Positions 32,045 through 42,660 are shown, numbered from the stretch's first letter. The stretch: DNA of 64,000 nucleotides from Terfezia claveryi (GCA_015179025.1 WHUX01000076.1:186001-250000); one strand, 5' to 3'. The notes: generated by a model not told the origin, from the sequence alone. Made by a program: numbers and translations.

Positions 32045-32930
32045 ATGATGCCAATTCCTACAGATACTCTACACTACCGTACCCTTTTGTTTGAGCTCAG
32101 TAAACCAGCTGTTCTATCTGCAGACAAATTTAATGAAATACGGCTATATGTCGATTCAGTTTACATATATAACACTTTAACAAACAGTGCGAGTTCAAAA
32201 ATATGAATATCCTGGATGTAGCAAAAGATGTTTATACATAATAACAAACCTGTTGCCAAAAGTCATTTCAAAATCGAAGACTTACTGTTTCTACCAAACA
32301 ATACTCGGAAATCGGTCAGCTACCAGTTGCTATCAAAAAACTGCTTGCTATATATAGAACCTGACGCTGTTGCAGAATTTATTGCAGAGGGAAAATGAGG
32401 TATCTAAGTACTTGTTTTGGTCACAAGTTGCGATGCAATTGCACATTTCTCAGGTAATACCACTTACTTCCAAGTCGCTACCGTATCCCTACCATCTTAA
32501 TGGTGAGGTTAAAGTGCTAACTGCTACACAGCGGGAAGCGTATACAATATATGCAGAGTGTGGTATGGAGGGTATCTGTGACTATGGGTACCGGGAAAAC
32601 TGGTCAATAAGAGCCCTTGTCAATACTTATCTTTTGGTCTTCCGTTTAAAAGTAGCAGCGTTACTACTTGTGGCAAGATAGGCAGACTTGGCTACACGAT
32701 CAGTGATTCTCCTGTTGTGATTCACTTTTTGACAAGGGCTCTTATTCACCAGTTTTCCCGGTACTGGCAACAACAGCTCTATGCGATGCATGAGTCAATG
32801 GATCACCTAAATCTAGAGGATTCAGTTAAATATCAGCGAGTGGAGGAATAGGTTAATTACAGTATGTACAGGCAACGTTTAGGTTGTTTGAACGATATTG
32901 CAGGCAGAAATCGACCATGGGGAGTTGTAG
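32045..32930 (+). pseudogene. second MULE transposase copy, internally deleted
   Basis: Homologous to the MULE gene at 2.3-4.45 kb. It starts MPIPTDTLHYRTLLFELSKP, keeps YVDSVY and TVRVQKYE, then jumps over most of the core to the part matching QLPVPIQKLLA and LTPLQWEAYIGMFAECGMEV (here LTATQREAYTIYAECGMEGI). It ends with WQQQLYAMHESMDHLNLED and a GRNRPWG stretch. Frameshifts and stops are frequent, so it is more decayed than the 2-kb copy. A small MITE interrupts it. I did not find its long TIRs. Confidence 0.8.
32591..32761. mobile_element. 171-bp MITE nested in the MULE remnant
   Basis: Inverted repeats of 32 bp, CCGGGAAAACTGGTCAATAA... at 32591-32622 and its complement at 32730-32761, with one mismatch. 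TA lies on both sides (32589-32590 and 32762-32763). The MULE coding homology resumes directly after it, which marks it as an insertion. It has no coding capacity. Confidence 0.85.
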
Positions 32931-33542
32931 AAAGTAGGTATCGCCTCTCTATATGAATTTACCGGTAGTTTAACTGTATGAAATGAGCCTGCCTAGTCTG
33001 GCTTGCCTATATTAAATCTAGCAATTTTCGAGGGGCTTGTGCCAACTAGTCTGGTTGTGTGCCAACCAGACTAGTCTAGATACAGTAGTCATGCCGCTCT
33101 ACAATACTGTAACAAGTAAAGTGGCATACCTCTGCCGTTGCTTCTGCATAAGCACCGGTTTATTTCCAAAAATCAGACTTAGTTACTATATGTGTTGGCA
33201 TTCTGGATGTGCATAACTATTTATGGGTTTAGACATCTGGCTAAGTATTTTATGTCCCAGCTAAAATCCGTAAGTAATTCTTCACCCTCCTGATCTTCAA
33301 CTACGGTACCTATACTTTTTCAAAAATTGGACTTACTGCATAAGCTCGACCTATGTCTCTAAACTGACAAGGATCCTTGTTCGCCAGTGGTATATGATCA
33401 AGTACTGTCAAGGTCGCCTTGAAGCCATCCAATTCCAGAATCTCGAGTTGCTACCTCATTTACTGGTCAACAGAAATATTTCAATGTAAATCTGACCTTC
33501 TTACTACTATTCAAACACATAAAGTAAGGTATCTGCAGATAA
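32931..33542. other. spacer with AGTCTGG palindrome
   Basis: At 33048-33072 AGTCTGGTTGTG is directly followed by its near complement TGCCAACCAGACT, a hairpin of the dispersed motif family. No gene is supported. Confidence 0.5.
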
Positions 33543-34214
33543 CTACAATTTGACGTTGTTTAAATTTGGCGCATCTGCGATTGGGAGGTCCAGTTGAACC
33601 ATTCCGCCTTGCAATTGGAAATCCCCACTCTGAGCTCCAAAGCCTATGATCCAGTCCGTGTCAAACTCCGTGCCATCCATTGCTTACTTAGTCAGCAGGG
33701 CTTGTAAGACGCCCGCATACTTTGCACCAGCGTACAAACCACCCCCATTCTGACCGCACCCAGTACCGCCACTCCGCAGGACAGGGCATCCCTGATGGAC
33801 TCCAGAACTACTTTGACAAACCAGATGTAGGAGCTCGGTATCAAGCGCGAGCAGCATCACATCATGAGAGGCAGCCTGGAATGGGGTGAAATATTTGGGC
33901 TGAGAATAGATCGGGTTATATCTAGGTTTGACTAAGTTTGACTCTATAACATAAAACAGGTTTTTACGCGGCTTCTTGTTGCATAGCTACAAATCACCAG
34001 TTTCATTTTGTATATTCGTATCCTCAGATAATATATACTTACCGTGGTACCATTACCATACATGGTAATATTAGCCACTTCGAAAAAAAATGAGACAAGA
34101 ACTGCTATTTGTGATCATAACAAACTTCGGATACCAGCCATAAATTCCAGCAACACCCCGAGTGCCAAACCTAAGCACATCAATAAACCGCCCCTAGGTA
34201 CATCCTTTCGACTA
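33543..34214 (-). pseudogene. unrecognised gene fragment with intron, broken by two stops
   Basis: On the minus strand a protein-like frame runs from about 34214 to 34043, is spliced by a 143-bp GTAAGT...CAG intron (34042-33900), and continues to a TAG at 33543-33545. The first exon contains hydrophobic LLMCLGLALGVLLEFMAG and ends YGNGTT. The second reads PKYFTPFQAASHDVMLLALD, later GGTGCGQNGGGLYAGAKYAG, and ends TDWIIGFGAQSGDFQLQGGM plus 20 more residues. TGA at 34115-34117 and TAA at 33684-33686 break it; both fit CGA-to-TGA and CAA-to-TAA. I do not recognise the family. The start is missing; the left edge abuts the stop of the lectin-like gene. It may be a dead fifth member of the cluster, or a duplicated scrap. 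Confidence 0.5.
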
Positions 34215-34220
34215 CCCTCT

Positions 34221-35444
34221 TTACAACTTATCGAACACGCTCGAATAAACAGACTCCCTGGTCTTGATGTAGAACACACGGTTCTGGTCATCGTTTGTCC
34301 TGGCCGTAAGCTGACTATTCTGGTCCACCTTCACTGAATCACGAACGGCCACTGGGGTCGTCCATGGTCCCGGTGCTCCCGTCTGGTCAAGAACCGCGCT
34401 GCACTTGGTCAGGTAATGGGCACGGTTGACGAAATACACATAGAGCGTAGTTACGCCATTTTTAACGCTAGCTGTGACGGCGAGGGGGGTGCCCTTGGTC
34501 GCTCCAGAATCGGTTTCCGGGATGGATTGTGCTAGGGGATAGTGTTCGTGTTAGCGGCATTATAATTTGGTTAACAGAATTATAACAGAAGGGGTGGAGA
34601 GTAAGGTGAGGAGAAAACGCACGAGTAGCTCCGGTGGCAGTGGTCACGATGTATTGAATCGGGAACGCATCATCGTCTGCGCCTTGGAAGAAGACCACTC
34701 GGTGGTCAGAAGGCGGGTGGTAATATGCTGCAACGAAGGATATGGGGATGGGGCGTGGCTGGGAATAAATAACGACTCCAGCTTTCTTATTTCCTTCCTG
34801 ATGGGATTCCGTCAGTTGCGGTGGGGAGCCAAATATCCTATACAATTCTCACAAATGGTATGAGTTAATTGATAAATGTAGGTTTTCGTGGGGCAGGCTA
34901 TTTATTACCCTTTGAGAAAGTAAAACCAGCAGTTGTCATCCTTCTCAGACCCCCTCACATATTTACTCACGGCGGAGAGAGCAGATGGATATGTTGTCAC
35001 CATGGTGTCCCCCTTTGCGACGGGATTATTGAGAGGGCTAAATTGTGAAATGGTATAAGTGCTAATGTTGGACTTGACATCATCTGGGTCCGTTTTGACT
35101 TCATTTGCCATCATCCCATAAATAGTTACCTACAACCACCAGCAAGCACCGGGTGCTCCAGCATTTGATCAGTAAATATTTCGAAGACATCAGTCATGCA
35201 TGTTCTCCTTTGACTGGATGGTTCAATAACTACTAACAACACCTCTGCGCATGACAGCTGATATCGCACCAGGAACTGCATAATTGTTGGCCTTGGCCCC
35301 ATTGTCCGTGAATACGGTATCCGCCCCAGGGTCTTCCTCATAACGATCACAGGCTAGGATACGTTCGGGTGTCAAATAGAACAAAAGTGTCTCCTCATCA
35401 TAAACGGGGTTGGGGAGGGCTGCTGCTGGTGACGCTGCGCTCAT
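34221..35444 (-). CDS. lectin-like beta-propeller protein, 317 aa
   Basis: Four exons: 35444-35238, 35129-34909, 34837-34623 and 34531-34221. Introns of 108, 71 and 91 bp keep phase, and the sum is 954 nt with TAA at 34221-34223. The donors are GTTAGT, GTAATA and GTGCGT, none optimal, so the first junction is the least sure. The product reads as repeated four-strand blades: LLFYLTPERILACDRY, VVTIYGMM, NCWFYFLKG, FVAAYYHPPSDHRVVFFQG, LYVYFVNRAHYLTKCS, then NRVFYI. Length (about 310-320) and pattern resemble the fungal fucose-specific lectin family, six-bladed propellers that bind fucosylated glycans. The match is by pattern, and the conserved Arg/Glu/Trp sugar-site set is not clearly complete, so sugar binding is unproven. 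No signal peptide, as in other lectins of this kind. It lies between the two giant genes and could supply target recognition (inference). Confidence 0.65.
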
Positions 35445-36057
35445 GGCGAAGACTGCTGTTTAATAGAAGTGATGAGGGGGGGTTTGGAATATAGAAAGAT
35501 ATAGCTAATACCGTGTTATTGGAGAGAATTGGTTTGCCTTTCGGTGAGTGAATTTGCTATCACTATATATGGCTCGAGATACTACTAGTTAACATGGACT
35601 ATGGCATTAACAGTGGCTATCACTCCCTGTCAGTCAAGCTTACACTTGGGGAACGTTTCCCCGCTCATGAAGTGATCATGACATATACGGACCACATCAA
35701 ACATGTTTGATGATGCAGCTGAGGGGGAACGAGAGACACAAGCTGCAGTTGTTCGATATTCAGCTGAAGAGCTAGTGGCTAAAGAGAGGCGAGCTCCGAC
35801 TCAGCGCTGTCCAAAGAGTAGTATTTCCTAAACCCAACGCTGGTAGATTCGGCCATTTTTAGGAGGATCTGCCGCCTTGGGATCTCCGAAACCACCCATG
35901 TAGCGGGGAGACGAATACGAAGTATATACCGTATTCATTCGGTAGCGCTATCACCATACATACCGGTGGGATGACGTGAAATATATCAATTTGAGCCGGA
36001 CTAAAGTTCAGCACAAAGAGTAAAAACATGGATCGATATTGCTACTAGTACTCGTCA
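35445..36057. promoter_or_regulatory. divergent upstream region of the lectin-like gene
   Basis: Presumed promoter region for the minus-strand gene at 35444. A TATATATGG stretch on the plus strand at about 35570 (CCATATATA on the minus strand) lies about 120 bp upstream of the start codon. No other motif can be defended. Confidence 0.3.
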
Positions 36058-36320
36058 TCAGTTTGAGATTGTACTCTGAGGGATCTTAAGGTAACTAACT
36101 AGCTGCCTCAATTTGATTTGAGGACGGTATTCTTTAGTGCTCATGATCCGGTGGTGGATCATAAACATCAACAGTTCAATTTCTATAGCCTTTCCACGGA
36201 TAGCATTTCCATAGCTCCTCTTGACTCGCTTTGCTGGGGCGGGACGGTGGTAGAGAACTCTCGGAGTTAATGGCTTTGGTTTAGGCCCATACCGAGCTGT
36301 AAGTTTTTGGACCAGTGGGA
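36058..36320 (-). pseudogene. transposase-type HTH fragment
   Basis: The minus-strand frame reads ...PAPAKRVKRSYGNAIRGKAI, EIELLMFMIHHRIMSTKEYR, then QLVSYLKIPQSTISN and stop. A basic KR-S segment, a helix with LMF..HHR and YRP, and the HTH end YLKIPQSTISN form the N-terminal DNA-binding pattern of many fungal transposases. The rest of the protein is absent. It lies in the space between the lectin-like and the 1136-aa gene. Confidence 0.5.
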
Positions 36321-36330
36321 GGAGGCCCAA

Positions 36331-36879
36331 CTGCCTGGACTTTTGCAGCTATATTCACCACAAACCTATCTACTTAACCTTTCCATCTCCGGCGTTCACA
36401 TAACAAGGAGCACGGGCATGTCTCATAAGATCCTGAAACCCGCATATGCAGCTCACAGTATTCTAAATACTTTGGGGTACTTTCGCCGACTGGTTGGCGC
36501 TTTACCTAGTTCCTCTGTCGCCGACGCGTCGGTGTCACCAAACAGGGAACATTGCATATACTCAAGTCCGATCATCGACGTGTGACCTAAAGTACCTCTG
36601 ATGCGGGCCGACATGCAATCACAACATTGCATTTTGCTTTTCCCAGTCAGCGCAAATCGATACATGCATCACGCCAGTCTGGACTGGCGATAACACCGCG
36701 GACACAATCTCGTAAACTTCCAAAGGTTAGCTGCCAACTAGATGGCCAGTTAATTCAATATTTGGCAATGGCATTCTATTTGCAGTCTCGCATTTTCCGT
36801 TGAAATACAGACGCCACAGAGGAAAATTATCCATTGTCCGGTTGGAAAAATATCAAGTTATCGCGCTCAAAGTGATACC
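36331..36879. promoter_or_regulatory. upstream region of the 1136-aa gene
   Basis: No repeat or further gene is recognised. It must contain the promoter of the plus-strand gene at 36880. Confidence 0.35.
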
Positions 36880-39800
36880 ATGCGCCCTCCACGCCGTCGG
36901 CACTCGAAGCCCGTCAGTACCAGGCGATATCTGGCCCTTCGTCATGGCCACCGAGTCCTCAAAGCCCTCGAGTCTGGTGTCTTGAGCGACGCCAACGGTT
37001 CCACATTGCCCACAGGCTACGAGCGACTCTATTCCTCCGACGTGCCAGGTCTCCATGCTGGAATTCACCGTATCGACGTCAAGCAAACTATCCAAGCTCG
37101 GGAGGGTGAACCCGGGCTGAATGTCACAGGTTGCCAACAATTCAATGTCGTTGCTCCAAAATTTGTGTTGCCTCCGGAGGCTGTATACTCGGTGTACCCC
37201 CATCCAGGCCATAGTGCGAGGCCGGAGGTGTTGGCACATGTGGTGATGAATGATCCCACCCTTCCGTGGGAGCGATATGCGAGTGAAAACGCAGAGAGAA
37301 ATAACCCAGATGACTACCAGTGGAACCGAGTCCCATGGCTTGCGGTCTTGGTGTTCTCCCCGGATGAGCTCAAACTCAGCGATGCACAACTCACGGGGGC
37401 AAACAGCATCTTCAAAGAGACCAGCTTCAATGCCCAGGGTGCAACGCACACAGACACTATGGCCGTCGAAATCCCCGTTTCTGATCTCCCGAAACTCGAT
37501 AAGTCACAGGTGGCAGTACCGGCGACGTTCCAGGACGCCGAGATTTCAGCTGAGGAAGCAAAATTGACTGCCAACGTGGTCTTCCTCGAGAAGGACCTTT
37601 TCAATAATCTAGTTGCCAAATACGATAAGGATGGAAGGATAGTGAACGGCGGAGGTAGTGATGCTCCGGATGTGTCTCGTTACCGCTTTCTTGCCCATCT
37701 TCGGCACATCAACACTGAGGGTATGGCTTATGCTGACGAGGTCGATATCGGAGAGGATTCTGACCGCAACTTTGGAATAATTGTTGGTCACAGGACGGGT
37801 CCGTTAACGACCCAGAATCCCGTACAGGTGGCAGTGCATTTAGTTTCTATTGAAGGTGTGGAGCGAATGAAGCCGTACCCTGTCGAACAGGGCAGGGTTG
37901 CCTTGATCTCTTTATACAGCTGGACGTATATGTGTCTCCCAGCAAATTCTGCAAATGTAGCTGATATGTTCGAGAATTTGGGTCAAGGTAGCAATTGTGC
38001 CCCGCTCCGTCCGGTGCTGCCGAAGGATAATAAGCCAACACAGGGGGTGAAGCCGGAGGTTCAAGCACGAGTGTTGAAGCGCGTAGAGGATGGGTATTCC
38101 TTAACCCGCTATATAACTCAGACGGGGGAGAGAACTGCCGCATTTACGCGGGGACCGCTTACTCCGTCCATGGTTTCCTTCCCCTTGTTTACCACCCTTT
38201 CAAAGTCAGGTGCGAGCCTGCAAACTATGGATAGACAACTAGGTATCATGGATATCACATATTCCGCGGCCTGGCAACTAGGAAGGACTTTGGGAATGGC
38301 AGATCAAGCATTCACGGCTGCCTTGGGTAGGGTGCGCAAAGAAATTTTGCAAGAAGGGCATAATGAGGCACAAATCAAGGTGCTCCATACAGCTGGGATA
38401 TCTTACAAGCGCAAAGAAGAGTTAATCAAGGGTATGGCAAAGCTCATGCAGTGTCTCAAGGATCTTCCAGAGGATCGGGAGAAGGAAGGGGGTAGCGAGC
38501 TCAGATGGAAGAAAAATCGTCCCGAGGTGCCTAATCTCTCATACAATTCGATAGATATCCAGCAGATTATCGACGGTGAATTACTCAAGGCTGCCTACCG
38601 GGTCGGAGGAAGTGTTATTCAAGCAGGGAACACACTAGGGGTTGACGGCATCTCCCCTGCCTATGATGAGTTCAACACAGCGGCCTCCACAGACTGGATG
38701 ATTGTGCATCGATTTTTATGTGATTTGACATACCTTATCAACGTTCCCCCCCACTACCTTATCACCGACCCTTCCAATTTACCAGCTGAAAGTCTTCGGT
38801 TCTTCTATATTGACCGCAACTGGCTCGATGCACTTGCCGACGGTGCCTTGAGCCTGGCAAACCACATCGACTGTGAAGAGGACAGAGTTCGTAGAGCTAT
38901 CAAGGAGGCCTTCAACCGGTACTTCAACACGCCCAACAATAAGCTGAACTATCGCCCACCGGTCCCCGTATACGGATTTTTCTTGCGATCTGCACTGGTT
39001 GTGCAATTCCCGGATATGGTTGTCACCACCGATCCCGCTTTGAACAAATTGCAGGGCCCTGTATTGCTACGGCATGAGATTATAGACAAAGAAATCATGT
39101 TGTGCTTCCTATCCGACTTGCCCCAGTGGAGCGAGACAGAAAATAAACTGATCTCACTCACCTTCACCCAGCCTGCCCATCAACAATCTTTCGCTGCTTC
39201 GAGGAATATCAGCGCGACTGAGATTAGAATGCATTACAAACGTGTCTACACAGTTGCAAATCCCTCTGACCCAGATCGCAATGTAGCACTCGAGGAACCA
39301 GTATGGGAAAGGGGGCTGGCGAACGAACGGGGAACAATCTTTGTTTGGGGAAGTGCACCGGAGAAGCTGGACAATATCCGGACACTCATTATGGATAACT
39401 TTGCAAAAGATGTTCATACTTCCTTGAAAACGAAATTGAATGAGCCTCCGGTCGGCAAAGAAGGATGGTTTACGGAGCCTGTGCCTACTTCCGCCATGAT
39501 AGGTATCCAGCTCAATGACCCGTGCTGGCAACTCAAGGTTCAGGTCCCCCCACTTTCAAAGCTCCCATTGGCCCCAATGAGACTCACATACACAACTCCG
39601 ACTATTCCCACGGAAAGGAAGTCAGTCAAGCCTCCCAAATTATCACCCATCGCACCCCGTCCCACCTTTGCGGAGCGCAATAAGTCTCCTCTATTAATTT
39701 GTACCAAAAGCGCTCCATATTTCAGGCCAGTCATACCCGCACTCCTAGCAGAGCCAATATTTCGGCCTCGTGATGATGGTGATACCGTGAGATATCCTAC

Positions 39801-40290
39801 ATTTGCCTACCACGTTTCTCCCGCCGAAGACCCCCGCAGTGCTGATGTGTACATGCGGCCTTACCCCCAAGATCTTATCTTCTCCATTAGGTATCAGACG
39901 GGAGCTCTGGACTTCAAGCTAAAAAAAGTTACCATCTCCCTTCCCGTGGGGGTCATGAACGACCGAAGCCTCACAGCGAAATACAGTGGGCCTGGTGCGA
40001 CAATGCTATCAAATTTGCGCTTCGTTGTCCGGCCTACGTATTCTGCGAACAAACAGTCACTGGATTTGGTGTTGCTGCCGAGGAGTAGATCGAAGATGGT
40101 GCCTGTGAAACTAATCAAGGAGATGAGCTTCCTTTTGAGTGGGGTCAGGGTGATGAAATATGAGCTGCCATCAGTATCGGTCACGGTAGGGGTTGTGGTG
40201 GACTATGACAACAGAGCACCGATTATTGAGATACCATTCAATATCGTCTTGGTCCCTGTGAAGGCGACGGATGAGCAGATAGTAAATTGA
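36880..40290 (+). CDS. 1136-aa uncharacterised giant protein
   Basis: Single exon, ATG at 36880, TGA at 40288-40290. No named domain is recognised. The readable marks are GYERLYSSDVPGLHAGIHRI from 46, a PTLPWER segment at 126-132 and NRVPWLAVLVFSPDEL at 149-164, followed by LISLYSWTYMCLP near 345. I associate these with uncharacterised large bacterial proteins. The first 40 residues (MRPPRRRHSK...) are Arg-rich and look non-coding, whereas another frame offers ATG at 36944 (MATESSKPSSLVS) just before the conserved part. The true start may therefore lie there, joined by a small intron or a one-base error. There is no membrane helix or signal. It is convergent-divergent with the lectin-like gene and lies 5.4 kb from the 1355-aa gene. 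The frame is open over 3.4 kb in a repeat-rich region, which argues for an active gene. A partner of the two other giant proteins is inferred from position only. Confidence 0.83.
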   Translation: MRPPRRRHSKPVSTRRYLALRHGHRVLKALESGVLSDANGSTLPTGYERLYSSDVPGLHAGIHRIDVKQTIQAREGEPGLNVTGCQQFNVVAPKFVLPPEAVYSVYPHPGHSARPEVLAHVVMNDPTLPWERYASENAERNNPDDYQWNRVPWLAVLVFSPDELKLSDAQLTGANSIFKETSFNAQGATHTDTMAVEIPVSDLPKLDKSQVAVPATFQDAEISAEEAKLTANVVFLEKDLFNNLVAKYDKDGRIVNGGGSDAPDVSRYRFLAHLRHINTEGMAYADEVDIGEDSDRNFGIIVGHRTGPLTTQNPVQVAVHLVSIEGVERMKPYPVEQGRVALISLYSWTYMCLPANSANVADMFENLGQGSNCAPLRPVLPKDNKPTQGVKPEVQARVLKRVEDGYSLTRYITQTGERTAAFTRGPLTPSMVSFPLFTTLSKSGASLQTMDRQLGIMDITYSAAWQLGRTLGMADQAFTAALGRVRKEILQEGHNEAQIKVLHTAGISYKRKEELIKGMAKLMQCLKDLPEDREKEGGSELRWKKNRPEVPNLSYNSIDIQQIIDGELLKAAYRVGGSVIQAGNTLGVDGISPAYDEFNTAASTDWMIVHRFLCDLTYLINVPPHYLITDPSNLPAESLRFFYIDRNWLDALADGALSLANHIDCEEDRVRRAIKEAFNRYFNTPNNKLNYRPPVPVYGFFLRSALVVQFPDMVVTTDPALNKLQGPVLLRHEIIDKEIMLCFLSDLPQWSETENKLISLTFTQPAHQQSFAASRNISATEIRMHYKRVYTVANPSDPDRNVALEEPVWERGLANERGTIFVWGSAPEKLDNIRTLIMDNFAKDVHTSLKTKLNEPPVGKEGWFTEPVPTSAMIGIQLNDPCWQLKVQVPPLSKLPLAPMRLTYTTPTIPTERKSVKPPKLSPIAPRPTFAERNKSPLLICTKSAPYFRPVIPALLAEPIFRPRDDGDTVRYPTFAYHVSPAEDPRSADVYMRPYPQDLIFSIRYQTGALDFKLKKVTISLPVGVMNDRSLTAKYSGPGATMLSNLRFVVRPTYSANKQSLDLVLLPRSRSKMVPVKLIKEMSFLLSGVRVMKYELPSVSVTVGVVVDYDNRAPIIEIPFNIVLVPVKATDEQIVN

Positions 40291-41682
40291 TGACCTGAAT
40301 TCGTTTCAGATGAGTATGTTTGCTTCCGTTGGATCTCGCGTGCAGGAGAATCTGAAGCGATATATATACATGATAATAAGAGCTCTGATTGCGGGATTAT
40401 GGGTATTAGCATGACTATATTTTTTTTTTTCTTTTGGTTCTCCCTTTGTGTTGTTTGTAGCTTTTGAGGAACAAATTCACATCTCCAAGAACAAGAGATC
40501 TCATTGCTATTCTAAAAAAGAGCCGTTCCGGTACAGGCAATAAGGGTGAACCCAACCTCATTGTGACATCCAATGGGAATATCGTCTTCAGTTTTGTTAT
40601 GGAGGAGGGGCAGTCGAACGTTCCATTTGTATTTTATTAATTCATCGAGTATTTATTTAATCGGTAACTACGCTAACATTTGCTGGTGGGTAGTTATATT
40701 CATTATAAACTAAATCCATAATGAGATTTTATTTTCGTTGAATGAGAGCGCTTAGATCTTAGCACAAGGAGAAGGACAAGACTCCTGTCTCTTTGGTTTG
40801 TTGTTTCTTATCTCTTTAAGGTTATTTTTAACGGCTATCTAATACTGAAAATTTTAGTAGGATTTCTAGAGTAATATTTTGTTTGGCTATGTACGGATAT
40901 GGAGAATTATAGTAGAAAGAGTATTTATGATAACCATTTGATTTTTTAAGTCTGGCTTGCACAAGCCAAATGCCAAACCCAGCTGTAGTCTGGTTCCCAC
41001 CAAAGGAGGGTGTTGTGCCAACCAGACTAGGTTCCCAGCTGATTGGTTAAGTACTGTACAACGTTCGCACGATACTTCGTTCCTCAACATGATCAACGGC
41101 GTAAAGTACTAGTCTGGCCGGCACCGGACTCTCGGTAAAGTACCTGCTGTACAGCGACTTGGCATTGTCAACAGTGCCTGCTCAAAATCCGTTGGCACTA
41201 CCACAAGCCTAGCCTCGTAGTAACCAGTCTGTTGTCTCCAGGGGAGTTGCGAGGTCACGAACACTACAATATATTAACCTGGGGTACGAGGCGCCTTACA
41301 TCGGTTTGCAGCTCCACTCGCCCGATTGCATATTGAAGGCTCCCTGGCAGGAAATTTGTATGGCCAAGAAACTATCGAGAACGAAGTCTGAGTTGGATGA
41401 GAGGTGTGAGTTCAGGCAGATTGCTCCAGATTGTGCATAAGTCATATCACTAACGCTGTGCACAGTCTCCGCTCCCTCTCTCCTTGCTCTAGCACTGCCG
41501 ATGCTGAACAACCCGACCCGAGTGCTATCCATGCTAGAGCTGTGGCTCTCATCACGTGACGGGCCAGTATTACTTCTGCCAAATAACTATTTTATGTGGC
41601 AAACCGCAGACAGACATAGGCATGTTACTGATTCAGGATAACTCCACCTACCAACTAGACGTGTGTAAGTTGGTGTCAGTAT
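40291..41682. other. AT-rich spacer with AGTCTGG motifs
   Basis: Contains four occurrences or variants of AGTCTGGYTKGCAC at about 40950, 40987, 41018 (inverted) and 41110. No gene is supported. Confidence 0.5.
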
Positions 41683-41683
41683 C

Positions 41684-41921
41684 AGACTAAGACTAAGACT
41701 AAGACTAAGACTTCAGTGTTCGCAACGGGCTGGCCATTGTTCAGGCTGCCCGTAGCCTTGCCTGAGGACCGAGGTCCGTGCACGGCCTAAAGCAGCCTGG
41801 GGCGGCCTGGACCGCGTGGACGGCCTGGTGGCCTGAATGGCCTGAACGGCCTGAATAGCCTGGACCGCCTGGACCCGCCTGGATCGCCTGGGCTGCCTGG
41901 ACCGCCTGGATTGCCGAGTTA
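41684..41921 (-). repeat. GC-rich CCAGGC dispersed repeat, copy 2, with hexamer array
   Basis: Begins with four to five AGACTA hexamers (41684-41711), then CAGTGTTCGCAACGGGC, then a block of GGCCTGGAC/CGCCTGGAC units to 41921. Copy 3 at 48.7 kb has a different hexamer (GATTCT) followed by the same CAGTGTTTGCAACGGGCC and the shared CCGAGGTCCGTGC and CAGCCTGG blocks. Reverse-complemented, the right end resembles the start of copy 1. Confidence 0.75.
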
Positions 41922-41988
41922 TGTTCATGAGAGCAGAACTTCATATTTGTAGTTTAACAATGGTGACTGTACATGTAGGTTGTACATA

Positions 41989-42660
41989 CAGATAACGCTC
42001 GATACAAGCATATTTTAGATACTGGAATATTCTTATTTTTTTCGCTTACTCACCATATATATGATTGTATCTAGAGATGTACTAAGCCACAAAGAGGGCT
42101 TCTCGATAAGTAAAAACCCCACTCCGCAACGCCACACAATAGTATAGAGAATTGCTACAACATAAGGAAACTCTATACACAGGCGCTACTTTGCGAATTA
42201 TGGCATCTTATCATACTCCGCATCGGTAGTCATGGCCAGAAAGTGAACATCAAGCCATAAGAACCTATGCCGAACAAACCCCAAGACTACCTGGCTACAT
42301 ATAAGCGCTGGTTTGAGGCGGAAAATCCCAATAAAGATCAATCAGAAAAAAATCAGAAAAATCCCGCTACAGGATGTTCTCTACCGTAAGAAAAACTCAT
42401 CGAAACTCTTGAAATTCAATGCGGCGTCAACATGTTCACTGACTTTCTAAGTCCTCTCGGAACCCCTGGCTCTTCCTCCTCTTGAGATTCTGCCCCTTGC
42501 ACTTTCGTATATCTGTATATTTGTCTCTTGTATGCTCCTGTCATATTCATGATGCTCAACTTTTCCGAGTTTATTCCATAATTTCCTATTTTCTTGTGGT
42601 ATAAGAATATATTGGTTATAAGCATATTCTCCCCCGTCCGGATGTATCGAACGTCATCTG
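41989..42660. mobile_element. TA-flanked element, copy A1
   Basis: Inverted ends CAGATAACGCTCGATACA (41989) and the complement TGTATCGAACGTCATCTG (ending 42660), with TA on both sides (41987-41988 and 42661-42662). Internal sequence is shared, in opposite orientation, with copy A2 at 46294-46782. A1 is 672 bp, A2 489 bp. Both include a short frame containing NMLITNIFLYH.K. Confidence 0.88.
42416..42655 (-). pseudogene. short shared frame of the TA-flanked element
   Basis: The minus-strand frame ...RTGENMLITNIFLYHKKIGN ...INSEKLSIMNMTGAYKRQIY is matched in copy A2 by NMLITNIFLYHEKMSKYRIN. Conservation of the protein over about 50 residues suggests it was once coding. It has no recognisable family and no catalytic motif. 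Confidence 0.4.

Noticed and set aside
36853..37449. 198-codon minus-strand frame opposite the 1136-aa gene
   Set aside because: Shadow frame; the plus strand continues open for 1136 codons.
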